Shown here piece by piece: positions 34,144 to 43,874 of a stretch of DNA of 64,000 nt. The stretch lies in NCBI RefSeq assembly GCF_000196795.1, contig NC_014259.1:1302001-1366000 (forward strand). The letters are read 5' to 3'. The position numbers were made by a program, and so were the translations under genes. The stretch comes from Acinetobacter oleivorans DR1. Its GTDB lineage: Bacteria; Pseudomonadota; Gammaproteobacteria; Pseudomonadales; Moraxellaceae. The notes beneath the pieces are model-generated. The model worked only from the letters and a program-made list of their open reading frames with translations. It ran no database searches and was not told the origin of the DNA. The first letter of the stretch is position 1, and each line of letters starts with the position of its first letter.

Positions 34144-35154
34144 TTAATTGAGCAGAGCTTTATTGTGATTACGCCACGTATTCGGTGACATACCAAATTG
34201 GCTAATGAACCAACGCGTAAAAGAACTCGGCATTGAGTAACCTAAAATATCAGACACTTGAGCAAGTGAATAATTTAGATTTTTTAAATAACGAAATACG
34301 AGATCTTTGCGTACTTCATTCATTAAATCACTAAAACTCGTCTGAGCTTCTTCTAATCGACGCTGTAAGGTCCGTACGTGAATACCATGTGTTTGAGCGA
34401 CTTGATCAATCGTAGCGCGCCCCATTGGCAAAAGAAGATAAATACTTTTACGAATATCAAAAATCATGGTCGATTCATTGCTATTCTGCAAAATATCTAA
34501 ATAACGCTGCGCATGGTTGGCCATAGCCAAATTTGCTTGAGGGTTTGTTGTATCAAGTTCGGCCGCCGTACAAACAATACCATTAAAGTCACTACCAAAC
34601 TCGAGCGCACAACCAAAAATCCGCCGATGCAGAGTTAAATCACTAGGCGGGTTATGAGTGAAATGTACACTTAACGGCCGCCATTTTTGCATCATGAGTG
34701 CTGCACAAAAACGATGGGTGATTCCTAAAGCAAGTTCAGTGGCTTGACGACTATATCCACAAGTTGTTGTCACTACTTCTTCTCGAATAACTACTGTATC
34801 GTCAATTTCTTCTATATATATTTCAAGTGAGTTATTGAGTAAATTCCTATAACGAACAATCGTTTGCAGCGCTTCTCTCAAAGTATATTGGTAACTTAAT
34901 AATAAGCTCAGTTCACCAAAATCCGCGATTTCACGTTGCTCTGCCATATGTAAACCGAAAACATCACAATTACTCATTTGAGCTGAGTCTTCAAGCAAGG
35001 TAATGGCTTTATCTACAGGAATACGTTGTTTGAGATCATTCAATTGAGTTTGGCTAAGCCCAACACGTGATAATAAATGGTAGGGATTTAGATCTAATTG
35101 CTGAGCAACTGCCAAATAATTTTTTAAAGAGGCGGTATGCGCAAGAGGCACCAT
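34144..35154 (-). CDS. AraC family transcriptional regulator (Arabinose_bd/OruR type)
   Basis: A 336-residue regulator. The N-terminal domain is of the arabinose-binding-like type used by OruR/ArgR-like activators (LKNYLAVAQQLDLNPYHLLSRVGL near the start). The C-terminal double helix-turn-helix is TIDQVAQTHGIHVRTLQRRL and SLAQVSDILGYSMPSSFTRWF. It is convergent with the catabolic operon and divergent from the RBBP9-like hydrolase (290-bp gap, no gene in it). It is the most likely activator of one or both. Confidence 0.9.
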   Translation of the reverse strand: MVPLAHTASLKNYLAVAQQLDLNPYHLLSRVGLSQTQLNDLKQRIPVDKAITLLEDSAQMSNCDVFGLHMAEQREIADFGELSLLLSYQYTLREALQTIVRYRNLLNNSLEIYIEEIDDTVVIREEVVTTTCGYSRQATELALGITHRFCAALMMQKWRPLSVHFTHNPPSDLTLHRRIFGCALEFGSDFNGIVCTAAELDTTNPQANLAMANHAQRYLDILQNSNESTMIFDIRKSIYLLLPMGRATIDQVAQTHGIHVRTLQRRLEEAQTSFSDLMNEVRKDLVFRYLKNLNYSLAQVSDILGYSMPSSFTRWFISQFGMSPNTWRNHNKALLN

Positions 35155-35444
35155 TTTATTATCTCCTGTTATTAATCAGCCATATTCCTTACAGCTCATA
35201 TCTAGTTATAACTAAAATATCCACATTACAAAAGCTTTTATTTAAGAGCCTAATCGTGATGTCTATTTAATTTTAAACCTGTTCTTTTAATTTATTTGTA
35301 ATTACAAAAATTACTTTAATTAATTTACGAAATTTTAAAAAGATGTGTCGTCAAATGAAAAGTCCGTGACGTCTTATGTACACCATTAACTGAAATGAGC
35401 CTTTATTGTGAGGGGAGTTTTATAAAAATTCTTAAGCCTCCTAG

Positions 35445-36050
35445 ATGGCAAAATTCACAGGCGTTGAAATGGAAAAAATACAAACCAAAGCAACAATTTT
35501 AATTATTCCGGGGTTACGCGATCATGTTCCCGAGCATTGGCAAACAATCTTAGAAACAAAGCTAGCAAAGGTTCGCTCTGTACCACCTGTGCAAACCAAT
35601 AAACTCAATTGTGAAAATAGAGTTGCTGCAATACAAGCACAACTCGAACAAATACAAGGGCCTGTCATTTTGGTTGCACACAGCGCAGGCGTATTGATGA
35701 CAACACACTGGGCTGCAAAATATCAAAGACCAATTCAGGGTGCTTTACTTGTAGCTCCGCCTGACTTAAACGAAAGCTGGCCAGAAAATTATCCAAGCCC
35801 AGTTGTACTGCATCAAGAAGGATGGAGTCCTTTACCTAATCAAACACTACCTTTCCCCAGTATTTTGGTTGCAAGCACCAATGACCGTTTAGCTCGTTAT
35901 GAAGCTGTAAGTGAAATGGCAGGAAAGTGGGGTAGTCAACTCGTAAATCTGGGGGAAGTGGGACATTTAAACCCTGCATCTGGCTTTGGCTATTGGCCTT
36001 TAGCTGAACAATTCATTCAACAGTTAGAGCAGGTCGAACAACCTGCCTAG
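35445..36050 (+). CDS. RBBP9/YdeN family serine hydrolase
   Basis: A 201-residue alpha/beta hydrolase. The nucleophile is Ser80 in LVAHSAGVL, with Asp147 in STNDRLARY and His174 in GEVGHLNPASG; the early IIPGLRDHVPEHWQ is typical of RBBP9/YdeN. Substrate is unknown. The start is uncertain: the ATG at 35469 (MEKIQTK) fits family length better, and neither start has a clear ribosome-binding site. It is divergent from the araC-type gene. Confidence 0.88.
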   Translation: MAKFTGVEMEKIQTKATILIIPGLRDHVPEHWQTILETKLAKVRSVPPVQTNKLNCENRVAAIQAQLEQIQGPVILVAHSAGVLMTTHWAAKYQRPIQGALLVAPPDLNESWPENYPSPVVLHQEGWSPLPNQTLPFPSILVASTNDRLARYEAVSEMAGKWGSQLVNLGEVGHLNPASGFGYWPLAEQFIQQLEQVEQPA

Positions 36051-36148
36051 TACAAAAAATACCTGCTTATGTAAACCATTTAAAAGCCAATGGATGGCTT
36101 TGAGTAATAAGCAATAAATAAGAAAAATCATATTGATAAGGAGATAAT

Positions 36149-37981
36149 ATGATGGGTCATTACGTCTATTTAAATCAAAGAAATAATCACGTTTTATATA
36201 TTCAAAAAATAGGTGTCTCATTAAGCCTAATTTTATTCATGTCTAAAGCAAATGCAGCCAGTTTTGATATTGATAAAGACTGGAAGTTCGAGACAAAAAC
36301 GACATTAAGCCTAGGTGCCAGTTGGAGTACACAAGATCCATCCGTTTCATTACTTTATCGGCCTGACGCAAACAAAATAGGCAAACAAGGCGCTAGCATT
36401 GATGTGAATGGTGATGATGGGCGTATGAATTTTAGTAAATATGATGCTATTTCACAGATCATCAGAGGCATAACCGAAGTTAAGCTAGATGGAAAACAGC
36501 AGGGTGCGGTCATTAGCACTAAATACTGGTATGACCATGCCTATGAGACAGGGCACGGAGACTTTAAACCCTTTAATGATTCAGCGTGGCCAAGGCTCGC
36601 AAAGTTCAAAGGTATCGATTTATGGAATGCCTATATATGGAAAGATTTTGAATTAGACGATGGAAAAAGCATCAATTTAAAATTAGGCAAACAGACTTTA
36701 AATTGGGGGAAATCTCAGTTTTTTCAAAACGGTTTAAATTCGGTAAGTGCATTCGATTTTGCTGCAATTAACCGACCAGGTGGTGATGTAAAAGAAAGAA
36801 TCATTCCAACCGAAATGTTTTCATTCGACACAAGCATTAATAAAAATTTGAAAATAGAAGGGTTCTATCAATTTAAATTTAGACCTTCAGTTGTTGATGG
36901 TAACGGAACTTTCTTTGAGATTTCAGACTTTGTGCCCGAAAACGCAGGTCCAGTTCTGATTGCTGGAGGTGGAGATAAATTATCGGATACCGCAATTCGT
37001 TTACGTACCTATATTCCACGTGCAGAAAGTAGAAAAGCAAAGGATAATGGCCAATATGGCATTGCTTTAAAACAAGCATTACCAAGTTTAAATAATGCTG
37101 AGTTAGGTATTTACTATGCGAACTACCATAGCCGTAATGCAAACTTTGATGGAACAGCTGTAACAGCAGCAGGACCTGAACATTTTAATACTGCGAGTTA
37201 TTTTTCTATCTATCCTGAAAATATCAAAATGTTTGGATTAAGTTTGACTGGGAAAGTAGGAACAACAACTGTTTTTAGTGAGTTAACCCACAAACCTAAT
37301 CAACCTTTACAACTAAACGGTACAGACATTGTCTATGCTCAAGTGCTATCGGAAGGAACACCATTTACACCGCCGGGAAAAACTGTTGAATTAGGTCAAT
37401 ATATTCAAGGATATGTACGCTTACCCGTAACACAATTTTCGGTTGGTGCAACTGACAGCATATTCAATATTTGGGGCGCAAATTCGCTGACATGGTCTAC
37501 AGAGTTTGCCTTAAACCATATTGCAGATATTGGTAATCATCGGATTGGCCGGACAGGCGCATTTGGTCGTAGTGAGCTTTCAACAGGGGCTTATAATCCT
37601 GAAACAGGTGAGTTTAAATGTACGCCGTATGGTACAGCTCATCTTACAAATGCAGAAATAGACAATTTAAATGAACGCTTTTGTAATAAAAACGGATTTT
37701 TTAATGAATGGTCATTTGGCTACCGATTACGTGGCGCATTAAATTATCAAGATATTTTACCCTCTACAGTGATTACGCCAAGTCTTAGTTTTAGACATGA
37801 TGTTTATGGATATAGCCAAAACTTTCAAGAAGGGCAAATGAGTGTAAGTGCAGCGTTATCTATGACTTATCAGCAAAAATATACAACAGAGATTGCCTAT
37901 AATAACTTTTTTGGTTCTAATGAATTTAGCACGATAGATGATCGAGATTTTGTATCATTAACATTTAAAGCTAATTTTTAG
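36149..37981 (+). CDS. DUF1302 family envelope protein
   Basis: A 610-residue secreted protein. The signal peptide is preceded by a longer N-region (cleavage after SKANA, about residue 36). The mature part has the DUF1302 pattern: WKFETKTTLSLGASWS, LKLGKQTLNWGKSQFFQNGL, and many alternating beta strands, ending in VSLTFKANF with a C-terminal Phe as in outer-membrane barrels. DUF1302 proteins are usually adjacent to DUF1329 partners in sterol or organic-compound uptake; no DUF1329 gene is nearby. AAGGAG is 6 bp before the ATG. Probably an outer-membrane channel or porin-like protein (inference). Confidence 0.85.
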   Translation: MMGHYVYLNQRNNHVLYIQKIGVSLSLILFMSKANAASFDIDKDWKFETKTTLSLGASWSTQDPSVSLLYRPDANKIGKQGASIDVNGDDGRMNFSKYDAISQIIRGITEVKLDGKQQGAVISTKYWYDHAYETGHGDFKPFNDSAWPRLAKFKGIDLWNAYIWKDFELDDGKSINLKLGKQTLNWGKSQFFQNGLNSVSAFDFAAINRPGGDVKERIIPTEMFSFDTSINKNLKIEGFYQFKFRPSVVDGNGTFFEISDFVPENAGPVLIAGGGDKLSDTAIRLRTYIPRAESRKAKDNGQYGIALKQALPSLNNAELGIYYANYHSRNANFDGTAVTAAGPEHFNTASYFSIYPENIKMFGLSLTGKVGTTTVFSELTHKPNQPLQLNGTDIVYAQVLSEGTPFTPPGKTVELGQYIQGYVRLPVTQFSVGATDSIFNIWGANSLTWSTEFALNHIADIGNHRIGRTGAFGRSELSTGAYNPETGEFKCTPYGTAHLTNAEIDNLNERFCNKNGFFNEWSFGYRLRGALNYQDILPSTVITPSLSFRHDVYGYSQNFQEGQMSVSAALSMTYQQKYTTEIAYNNFFGSNEFSTIDDRDFVSLTFKANF

Positions 37982-38050
37982 TTCAATTATTTTATAAAAA
38001 ATATATAGAAATACTCGTTATAAATGAGATTTAGACGTGGAGGATAACTT

Positions 38051-38461
38051 TTGAAATTTAGATCAAAAATTGATTGGTGGCTTTTATTAATATTTGTTGT
38101 TATCACTGCCAATATCCTTATGAAGATTTATGAAGCAAATCATCATTATTCTTTAGCTTCAAATTTTCCACATCTCGTCATTTATAGTTTAATCATTTTT
38201 CTTATTTGGCTTCCCATTTTTAATACTTATTATGTGGTAGAAAACAACACTTTAATGATTAAGAGTTTGGTATTCCGATGGAAAATTAATATTGATGATA
38301 TTACCGAAATAGAGCCTACTCATAATCCACTTTCATCTCCAGCGCTCTCATTAGATCGACTCAAAATTTATTATATGAAAAATGGAGAAATTACTTCAGT
38401 GATGATTTCACCAAAAGATAAAGAACGTTTTTTTCAAGCCATAAACAAAAGACTCCATTAA
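38051..38461 (+). CDS. Bacterial PH-domain membrane protein (bPH_4/DUF1200)
   Basis: A 136-residue protein with two N-terminal membrane helices and a C-terminal PH-like domain. The signature is DDITEIEPTHNPLSSPALSLDRLKI, then VMISPKDKERFF. It starts at TTG 38051, which is supported by GTGGAGGAT spaced 6-8 bp before it; no ATG exists upstream in frame with a site as good. The function of the family is unknown. The 69-bp gap to the DUF1302 gene allows co-transcription. Confidence 0.8.
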   Translation: MKFRSKIDWWLLLIFVVITANILMKIYEANHHYSLASNFPHLVIYSLIIFLIWLPIFNTYYVVENNTLMIKSLVFRWKINIDDITEIEPTHNPLSSPALSLDRLKIYYMKNGEITSVMISPKDKERFFQAINKRLH

Positions 38462-38536
38462 AGTTGCTTGTTTAATTGCAAACATAAATTACGCTACTTC
38501 CATGACGACAAAAAATAAATGGAGATAAGATAACCC

Positions 38537-39910
38537 ATGGCGACACGTTTTTTACTGCCAATTTTTGGCACTACGGTTTTAATTACATTAGCTGGATGCG
38601 CTTCATCCTCTCAATATCCAATTACCGACAGTTATGGGCCGGACCCAAAACTTCCTGAACCTAAATCAAGCCTATTACCAACTGTTAATATAGCTCCAGC
38701 AGAAGGCTGGCCGAGTGGGGCAATGCCAAAACCCGCGGAAGGTTTAAAGGTCAAAGCATTTGCCAAAGGACTTGAACACCCACGTTGGCTTTATGTATTA
38801 CCAAATGGCGATGTATTGGTTGCTGAAACGGATGCCCCGCCTAAACCAGAAGACAGCAAAGGGATTAAAGGTAAAATTATGTCTTTTGTGATGAGACGTG
38901 CAGGCTCATCTCATCCAAGTGCAAACCGTATTAGCTTACTTCGTGACACCAATGGGGATGGTGTCGCTGACCAGAAAACGGTATTTCTTCAAAACTTAAA
39001 TTCTCCATTTGGTATGGCATTGGTTGGTAATAACTTATATATCGCCAATACAGATGCATTGGTGCGTTTTCCTTATCAGGAAGGTGAAACTCAAATTACA
39101 GCCAGTGGAACCAAAGTGTTGGACTTACCGGGTGGCCCTTTAAATCACCATTGGACCAAAAATGTGATTGCTAACCCAGCTGGTACCAAGCTGTACATTA
39201 CCGTTGGTTCTAACAGTAACGTTGCTGAAAATGGTTTAGATCAAGAAAAAGGCCGAGCACAAATTACAGAGTTTGACATCGCAAGTGGTCAGTCACGCCC
39301 ATTTGCAACGGGCCTACGTAATCCAAATGGTATGGCTTGGCAACCTCAAAATGGCAAACTCTGGACTGTGGTTAATGAGCGCGATGAAATTGGGAGTGAC
39401 CTAGTACCCGATTATATGACATCGGTTCAAGATGGAGCTTTTTATGGCTGGCCTTACAGCTACTATGGTCAACATGTTGATGTACGAGTAAAACCACAAA
39501 ATCCAGCAATGGTTGCTCGTGCAATTAAACCAGACTATGCACTAGGCAACCATACGGCTTCTTTAGGCCTCACATTTTATGCAGCCGAACTCATGCCACA
39601 ATTTAGAGGAGGTGCATTGATCGGTCAGCATGGTTCTTGGAACCGTAAACCCCACAGTGGTTATAAAGTCATTTTTGTGCCATTTAGAAGTGGTCAACCT
39701 TCTGGTCCACCGCAAGATATTTTGACTGGATTCCTCAGCGATAAAGGCAAAGCGTATGGTCGCCCTGTGGGTGTAGCAATTGATTTTTCAGGTGCTGTGT
39801 TAGTTGCAGATGATGTGGGCAATACGATTTGGCGCATTTCGCCAGTTGCAGAGACAACTTATGAAGCTCCAATGAAATATGCTATTGGAACCCCGCCAGG
39901 TACACCATAA
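38537..39910 (+). CDS. Sorbosone dehydrogenase-like PQQ-type lipoprotein
   Basis: A 457-residue lipoprotein (lipobox LAGC, Cys21) with a six-bladed beta-propeller of the glucose/sorbosone dehydrogenase family. Visible motifs: LEHPRWLYVLPNGDVLVAETDA, NHHWTKNVIANPAGTKLYI, FATGLRNPNGMAWQP and ALIGQHGSWNRKPHSGYKV. Homologues oxidise aldoses or sorbosone with PQQ, but many members have untested activity. Predicted location is the periplasmic face of a membrane. It follows the bPH gene by 75 bp and is itself followed by a hairpin at 39938-39969. Confidence 0.88.
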   Translation: MATRFLLPIFGTTVLITLAGCASSSQYPITDSYGPDPKLPEPKSSLLPTVNIAPAEGWPSGAMPKPAEGLKVKAFAKGLEHPRWLYVLPNGDVLVAETDAPPKPEDSKGIKGKIMSFVMRRAGSSHPSANRISLLRDTNGDGVADQKTVFLQNLNSPFGMALVGNNLYIANTDALVRFPYQEGETQITASGTKVLDLPGGPLNHHWTKNVIANPAGTKLYITVGSNSNVAENGLDQEKGRAQITEFDIASGQSRPFATGLRNPNGMAWQPQNGKLWTVVNERDEIGSDLVPDYMTSVQDGAFYGWPYSYYGQHVDVRVKPQNPAMVARAIKPDYALGNHTASLGLTFYAAELMPQFRGGALIGQHGSWNRKPHSGYKVIFVPFRSGQPSGPPQDILTGFLSDKGKAYGRPVGVAIDFSGAVLVADDVGNTIWRISPVAETTYEAPMKYAIGTPPGTP

Positions 39911-39937
39911 AGTGTTTTAACAATCATTTGTTAGCAT

Positions 39938-39969
39938 GGGCGACCTTTAGACTTTATAGAGGCTCGCCC
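39938..39969 (+). terminator. Probable terminator hairpin
   Basis: GGGCGA (39938-39943) pairs with TCGCCC (39964-39969), with further partial pairing inside. The downstream tract is ATGGCTATTATTTAATTTTT, which is only weakly T-rich. Confidence 0.45.
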
Positions 39970-40087
39970 AAATGGCTATTATTTAATTTTTAAATAATTG
40001 AACAAAAAAAATACTAATTGGACTTTATAAGCCAACTTCTCAAAAATGAATATGTGAAAACGATAATGATGTTTAAGGAACAAACAC

Positions 40088-41365
40088 ATGAACACACATA
40101 TTCGAATTGCCGTGGTCGGTGGTGGTATTGCTGGTCTGGCTTTAGCAAGTAATTTAAGTAAACACGCCCATTTAGATGTCCAAATGTTTGAATCTGCACC
40201 TCAGTTTTCTGAAATTGGGGCAGGGATTTCCTTTGGTGCCAATGCAGTCAAAGCCATTGAATTGTTAGGTTTAGCTAACGAATATCATGCAATTGCAGAT
40301 AAAGTATCGCCACCATTTCAAGATGTTTGGTTTCAATGGCGCAATGGTTATACCGATGAATATTTATCGGCATCGATCGCGACAGGTGTAGGGCAGTCAT
40401 CTGTTCATCGTGCTGACTTTCTTGATGCCATTATTCCTCACATGCCTACGCAAAATGTCCACTTTTCTAAACGCCTAGAGGCAATTGAAGAAGAAAATGA
40501 TCAGGTGATTTTGCACTTTAATGATGGTAGTCAGCATGAGTGCGATTATTTGATCGGGGCAGACGGTATTCGCTCTGTGGCTCGCGAATATGTTTTAGCT
40601 TCTCATCATTTACCACCAGTTCATCCGCGTTTTTCAGGAACTTGGGCATATCGTGGCATTATTTCTCACGCTTCATTTAAAGAAGCTTTGCAACAAGTAA
40701 ATGGCGATACAGATTTAGCAGATATTCCCCAAATGTTATTGGGCAAAGACAAACATATTTTAACGTTCCCAATTCGTAAGGGGGAGCAAATTAATATCGT
40801 TGCTTTCTGCTCAAACCGCGAAGATACAGTACTACCAGCCAATACACCGTGGACTAAGCCTGTCGATAAAGCTCAAATGCTTTCCGATTTTTCAGACTGG
40901 AGTGAAAGCTGCCAAACATTACTCGGTTTAATTGAACAGCCTACCATTTGGGCCTTACATGAAATTGAAGAACTTTCGACATATCAAAGTACCTCAGGTC
41001 ATGTCATTGTCATGGGCGACGCTGCACATGCCATGTTACCTCACCAAGGAGCAGGAGCAGGCCAAGGTCTTGAAGATGCATTAATCATTGCAGCCTTATT
41101 GTCGACAAAAAACTTACAAGCAAATCAGTTAACCGATGTGTCTTCAATATATGAAAAGCTCCGTTTAAAACGTGCTTGTCGTGTTCAGCAAACCTCTCGT
41201 GAGTCTGGCGAAATTTATGAGTGTTATTCAACTCAGTACCCAACGTTTGCCGAAATTGGCGAACATCTTGAGCATCGTTTTGACTGGTTATGGCAACACG
41301 ATCTAGAACAGGATGTTGCAGAAGCACAGCAACAATTGCATCAGCTAGGAATGGCAACCATTTAA
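40088..41365 (+). CDS. nahG: Salicylate 1-hydroxylase (NahG/SalA-like)
   Basis: A 425-residue FAD-dependent monooxygenase converting salicylate to catechol with NADH and O2. It follows Pseudomonas NahG closely over its whole length: FAD site VVGGGIAGLALA (11-16), the NahG-like runs EIGAGISFGANAVKAI, QSSVHRADF, FSGTWAYRG and ILTFPIRKGE, and the second FAD motif MGDAAHAMLPHQGAGAGQGLEDA. The stop is 42 bp from the start of a likely aromatic-acid transporter. Catechol cleavage genes are not in the window. Confidence 0.92.
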   Translation: MNTHIRIAVVGGGIAGLALASNLSKHAHLDVQMFESAPQFSEIGAGISFGANAVKAIELLGLANEYHAIADKVSPPFQDVWFQWRNGYTDEYLSASIATGVGQSSVHRADFLDAIIPHMPTQNVHFSKRLEAIEEENDQVILHFNDGSQHECDYLIGADGIRSVAREYVLASHHLPPVHPRFSGTWAYRGIISHASFKEALQQVNGDTDLADIPQMLLGKDKHILTFPIRKGEQINIVAFCSNREDTVLPANTPWTKPVDKAQMLSDFSDWSESCQTLLGLIEQPTIWALHEIEELSTYQSTSGHVIVMGDAAHAMLPHQGAGAGQGLEDALIIAALLSTKNLQANQLTDVSSIYEKLRLKRACRVQQTSRESGEIYECYSTQYPTFAEIGEHLEHRFDWLWQHDLEQDVAEAQQQLHQLGMATI

Positions 41366-41407
41366 ATAAATTTTTGTTTTACACACAATTTGCTAAGGAA
41401 AGCAATT

Positions 41408-42763
41408 ATGGAAAAACTAAATGCAAATCAATTGATTGATGATGCAAGATTAACACCATTACATTGGCGGGTGATCTTGCTGAGTGCGCTCATTATTATT
41501 TTTGATGGCTATGACTTAGTCATTTATGGTGTGGCATTGCCTAAGCTCATGCAACATTGGCAGTTAGATAGTATGACTGCTGGATTGCTGGGCAGTGTTG
41601 CATTATTTGGCATGATGTTTGGTGCAATGATTTTCGGTAGTTTGGCTGACAAATTAGAGTCATATGGCTTTAGCCGTAAGCGTTTAATTATGCTTTGTGT
41701 CTTCATTTTTAGTGGTTTTACGGTGTTATGTGGTTTTGCCAACAGTCCTAAAGAGTTTGCCATTTATCGATTTATTGCCGGCCTCGGTTTGGGCGGCGTA
41801 ATGCCAAATGTCATTGCCATAATGACCGAATTTGCCCCAAAGAAATTACGATCAACTTTAGTATCGCTCATGTTTAGCGGCTATGCGATTGGTGGGATGA
41901 GTTCAGCACTTTTAGGCATGTGGTTGGTTCCTAAATTTGGTTGGCAAATCATGTTTATTTTGGCGGGTATTCCACTTATTTCATTACCGATTATTTGGAA
42001 ATTTTTACCCGAATCAATCGATTATCTGGTTCGCCAGAAAAAATGGAATGAGGTGCGTGATTTACTTAAACAGTTAGCGCCAGAACACAACATAGCTGAT
42101 CATACGAGCATCATATTACATCAAGAAAATCAACAAACTGCGGCTCGACCTTTGGTTGCTCTTTTTACCGAGAACCGTGCTTTAGTTACTGTGTTTTTCT
42201 GGCTGAGTGTATTTATGGCTTTACTGATGGTGTATGCGCTCGGTAACTGGATACCAAAACTCATGGTCGAGGCGGGATATGATTTATCAACCAGTCTGGT
42301 CTTTTTATTGGCGCTAAACTTGGGTGGGATGTTGGGTGCAATCGGTGGAGGATACTTTGCTGATCGTTTTCACTTAGGTAAAGTTATTTGTTCACTTTTC
42401 TCGGCGGGTGCAATTTCACTTTACTTGCTGAGCTATGCTTTACCCATGGTCATTTTATATCTCTGTATTGCCATTGCAGGAGCGGCTTCTATCGGCGGGC
42501 AAATTTTATTGCTAGCTTATATGGCTCAGTTTTATCCTTCACCAATTCGCAGTACTGGCATTGGTATGGCTTTAGGTATAGGCCGTATTGGGGCGATTTT
42601 AGGACCGATTTTATGCGGCTGGCTTTTAAGTTTGCACCTACCCATTAAATATAATTTTATCGTGCTAGCCATTCCTTGCGTGCTGGCAACCTTAAGTGTT
42701 ATTGCCATAAGTATTTGTAATCGAACTAAACATGTAATGCTGAATTCAAGTATATCTCCATAA
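41408..42763 (+). CDS. Aromatic acid:H+ symporter family MFS transporter
   Basis: A 451-residue MFS permease of the AAHS group (PcaK/BenK-like). The N-terminal WRVILLSALIIIFDGYDLVIYGVALP carries the DGYD motif conserved in helix 1, and FGSLADKL-x-FSRKR is the helix 2-3 loop. Twelve helices. The ATG at 41408 is preceded by AAGGA at a suitable distance; an upstream start at 41390 is weaker. Position directly after the salicylate hydroxylase makes salicylate or a related hydroxybenzoate the likely cargo. Confidence 0.9.
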   Translation: MEKLNANQLIDDARLTPLHWRVILLSALIIIFDGYDLVIYGVALPKLMQHWQLDSMTAGLLGSVALFGMMFGAMIFGSLADKLESYGFSRKRLIMLCVFIFSGFTVLCGFANSPKEFAIYRFIAGLGLGGVMPNVIAIMTEFAPKKLRSTLVSLMFSGYAIGGMSSALLGMWLVPKFGWQIMFILAGIPLISLPIIWKFLPESIDYLVRQKKWNEVRDLLKQLAPEHNIADHTSIILHQENQQTAARPLVALFTENRALVTVFFWLSVFMALLMVYALGNWIPKLMVEAGYDLSTSLVFLLALNLGGMLGAIGGGYFADRFHLGKVICSLFSAGAISLYLLSYALPMVILYLCIAIAGAASIGGQILLLAYMAQFYPSPIRSTGIGMALGIGRIGAILGPILCGWLLSLHLPIKYNFIVLAIPCVLATLSVIAISICNRTKHVMLNSSISP

Positions 42764-42852
42764 GAATTAAGCATTTTTCTTCCTGTAAAAGGAACTAAAC
42801 TCTAAGCAAAGAAGTTAAAGTCTTTGTTTAGAGTATTTAAAGGATCAGAACC

Positions 42853-43743
42853 ATGGATTTAGGTTTGATTAAAGTTTTTGTCTGTATCTATGAGTCTCGT
42901 CATATTAGTAAAGCTGCTGATAAATTAAATTTGAGCCAGCCTTCTGTGACTTATAATTTGAACCGTTTACGCCGTCAGTTAAATGACGAGTTGTTTACTC
43001 GAAGCAGAGGCGGTGTCGAACCTACAAAAGTTGCACATGAGCTTTATCCAATTTTTCATCAAGCAATTTTTAATATTGAGTCAGCGATTGCTCAAGCACA
43101 GGAATTTCACCCTGAAAACTCAAATAAAACTTTCCGAATCGGACTGTCCGACGCAGGGGAGATTTGTCTCTTGCCTAGTCTTATGGCCTTTTTGCAGAAA
43201 ACAGCGCCCTATATTCAAATTGAGATTGAAGAGATTCAGTCGTCTAAGGTCGAACAGTGGCTTATTGATGGCTTTTTAGATCTAGCCGTATTTAATAGTA
43301 CACAGACCATAATGCCTAAAATAGAAACACGTACTTTATTTGAAGAAAGATATGTATGCATTGCTAGAGCTGACCATCCAAGGCTACAGCAGCAACTGAC
43401 ATTAGAGCAATATTTGCAAGAAGATCATGTTGCCATCAAGTCATCGACCGGGCATATCCAAGTTGAACAATATCTAAAAATAATGGATTTGAAGCGACGC
43501 ATTCGTTTAGAAGTTCCGCATTTTAGTGTTTTACAGGGTGTCTTACAGAGTTCAGATATGTTGGTGACATTACCATCGCGAGCAGCTCGGCATTATCTAG
43601 CTCATGGTAATGTCCAAATGTTTGAATTACCTTTTGCCATGGATTCTTTTAAAGTGAGCTTGAACTGGTTTAATCGCAGTGATGATATTATTGCCAGAAA
43701 ATGGCTGATTCAATCTGTCGGTCAAATATTTGAAGTTTTATAA
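42853..43743 (+). CDS. LysR family transcriptional regulator
   Basis: A 296-residue LysR-type regulator. The N-terminal winged helix includes HISKAADKLNLSQPSVTYNLNRLRRQLNDELF and the periplasmic-binding-protein-like effector domain starts near residue 90 (FRIGLSDAGEICLLPSL). It lies 90 bp downstream of the transporter on the same strand, rather than divergent as most LysR genes are. It probably responds to salicylate and controls nahG and the transporter. NahR-like similarity is seen in the domain plan but I cannot rank it. Confidence 0.9.
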   Translation: MDLGLIKVFVCIYESRHISKAADKLNLSQPSVTYNLNRLRRQLNDELFTRSRGGVEPTKVAHELYPIFHQAIFNIESAIAQAQEFHPENSNKTFRIGLSDAGEICLLPSLMAFLQKTAPYIQIEIEEIQSSKVEQWLIDGFLDLAVFNSTQTIMPKIETRTLFEERYVCIARADHPRLQQQLTLEQYLQEDHVAIKSSTGHIQVEQYLKIMDLKRRIRLEVPHFSVLQGVLQSSDMLVTLPSRAARHYLAHGNVQMFELPFAMDSFKVSLNWFNRSDDIIARKWLIQSVGQIFEVL

Positions 43744-43874
43744 GAACAATTTACAGCTATTTAAAATTCATTTTCAGATTAATGGCTTTGATCTGAGAAG
43801 TTAAAGTTCTTTCCAATTTATTATTAAATTTTGATAGCATTCGCGTTATACACAATAAGAATTGTATATGAATT

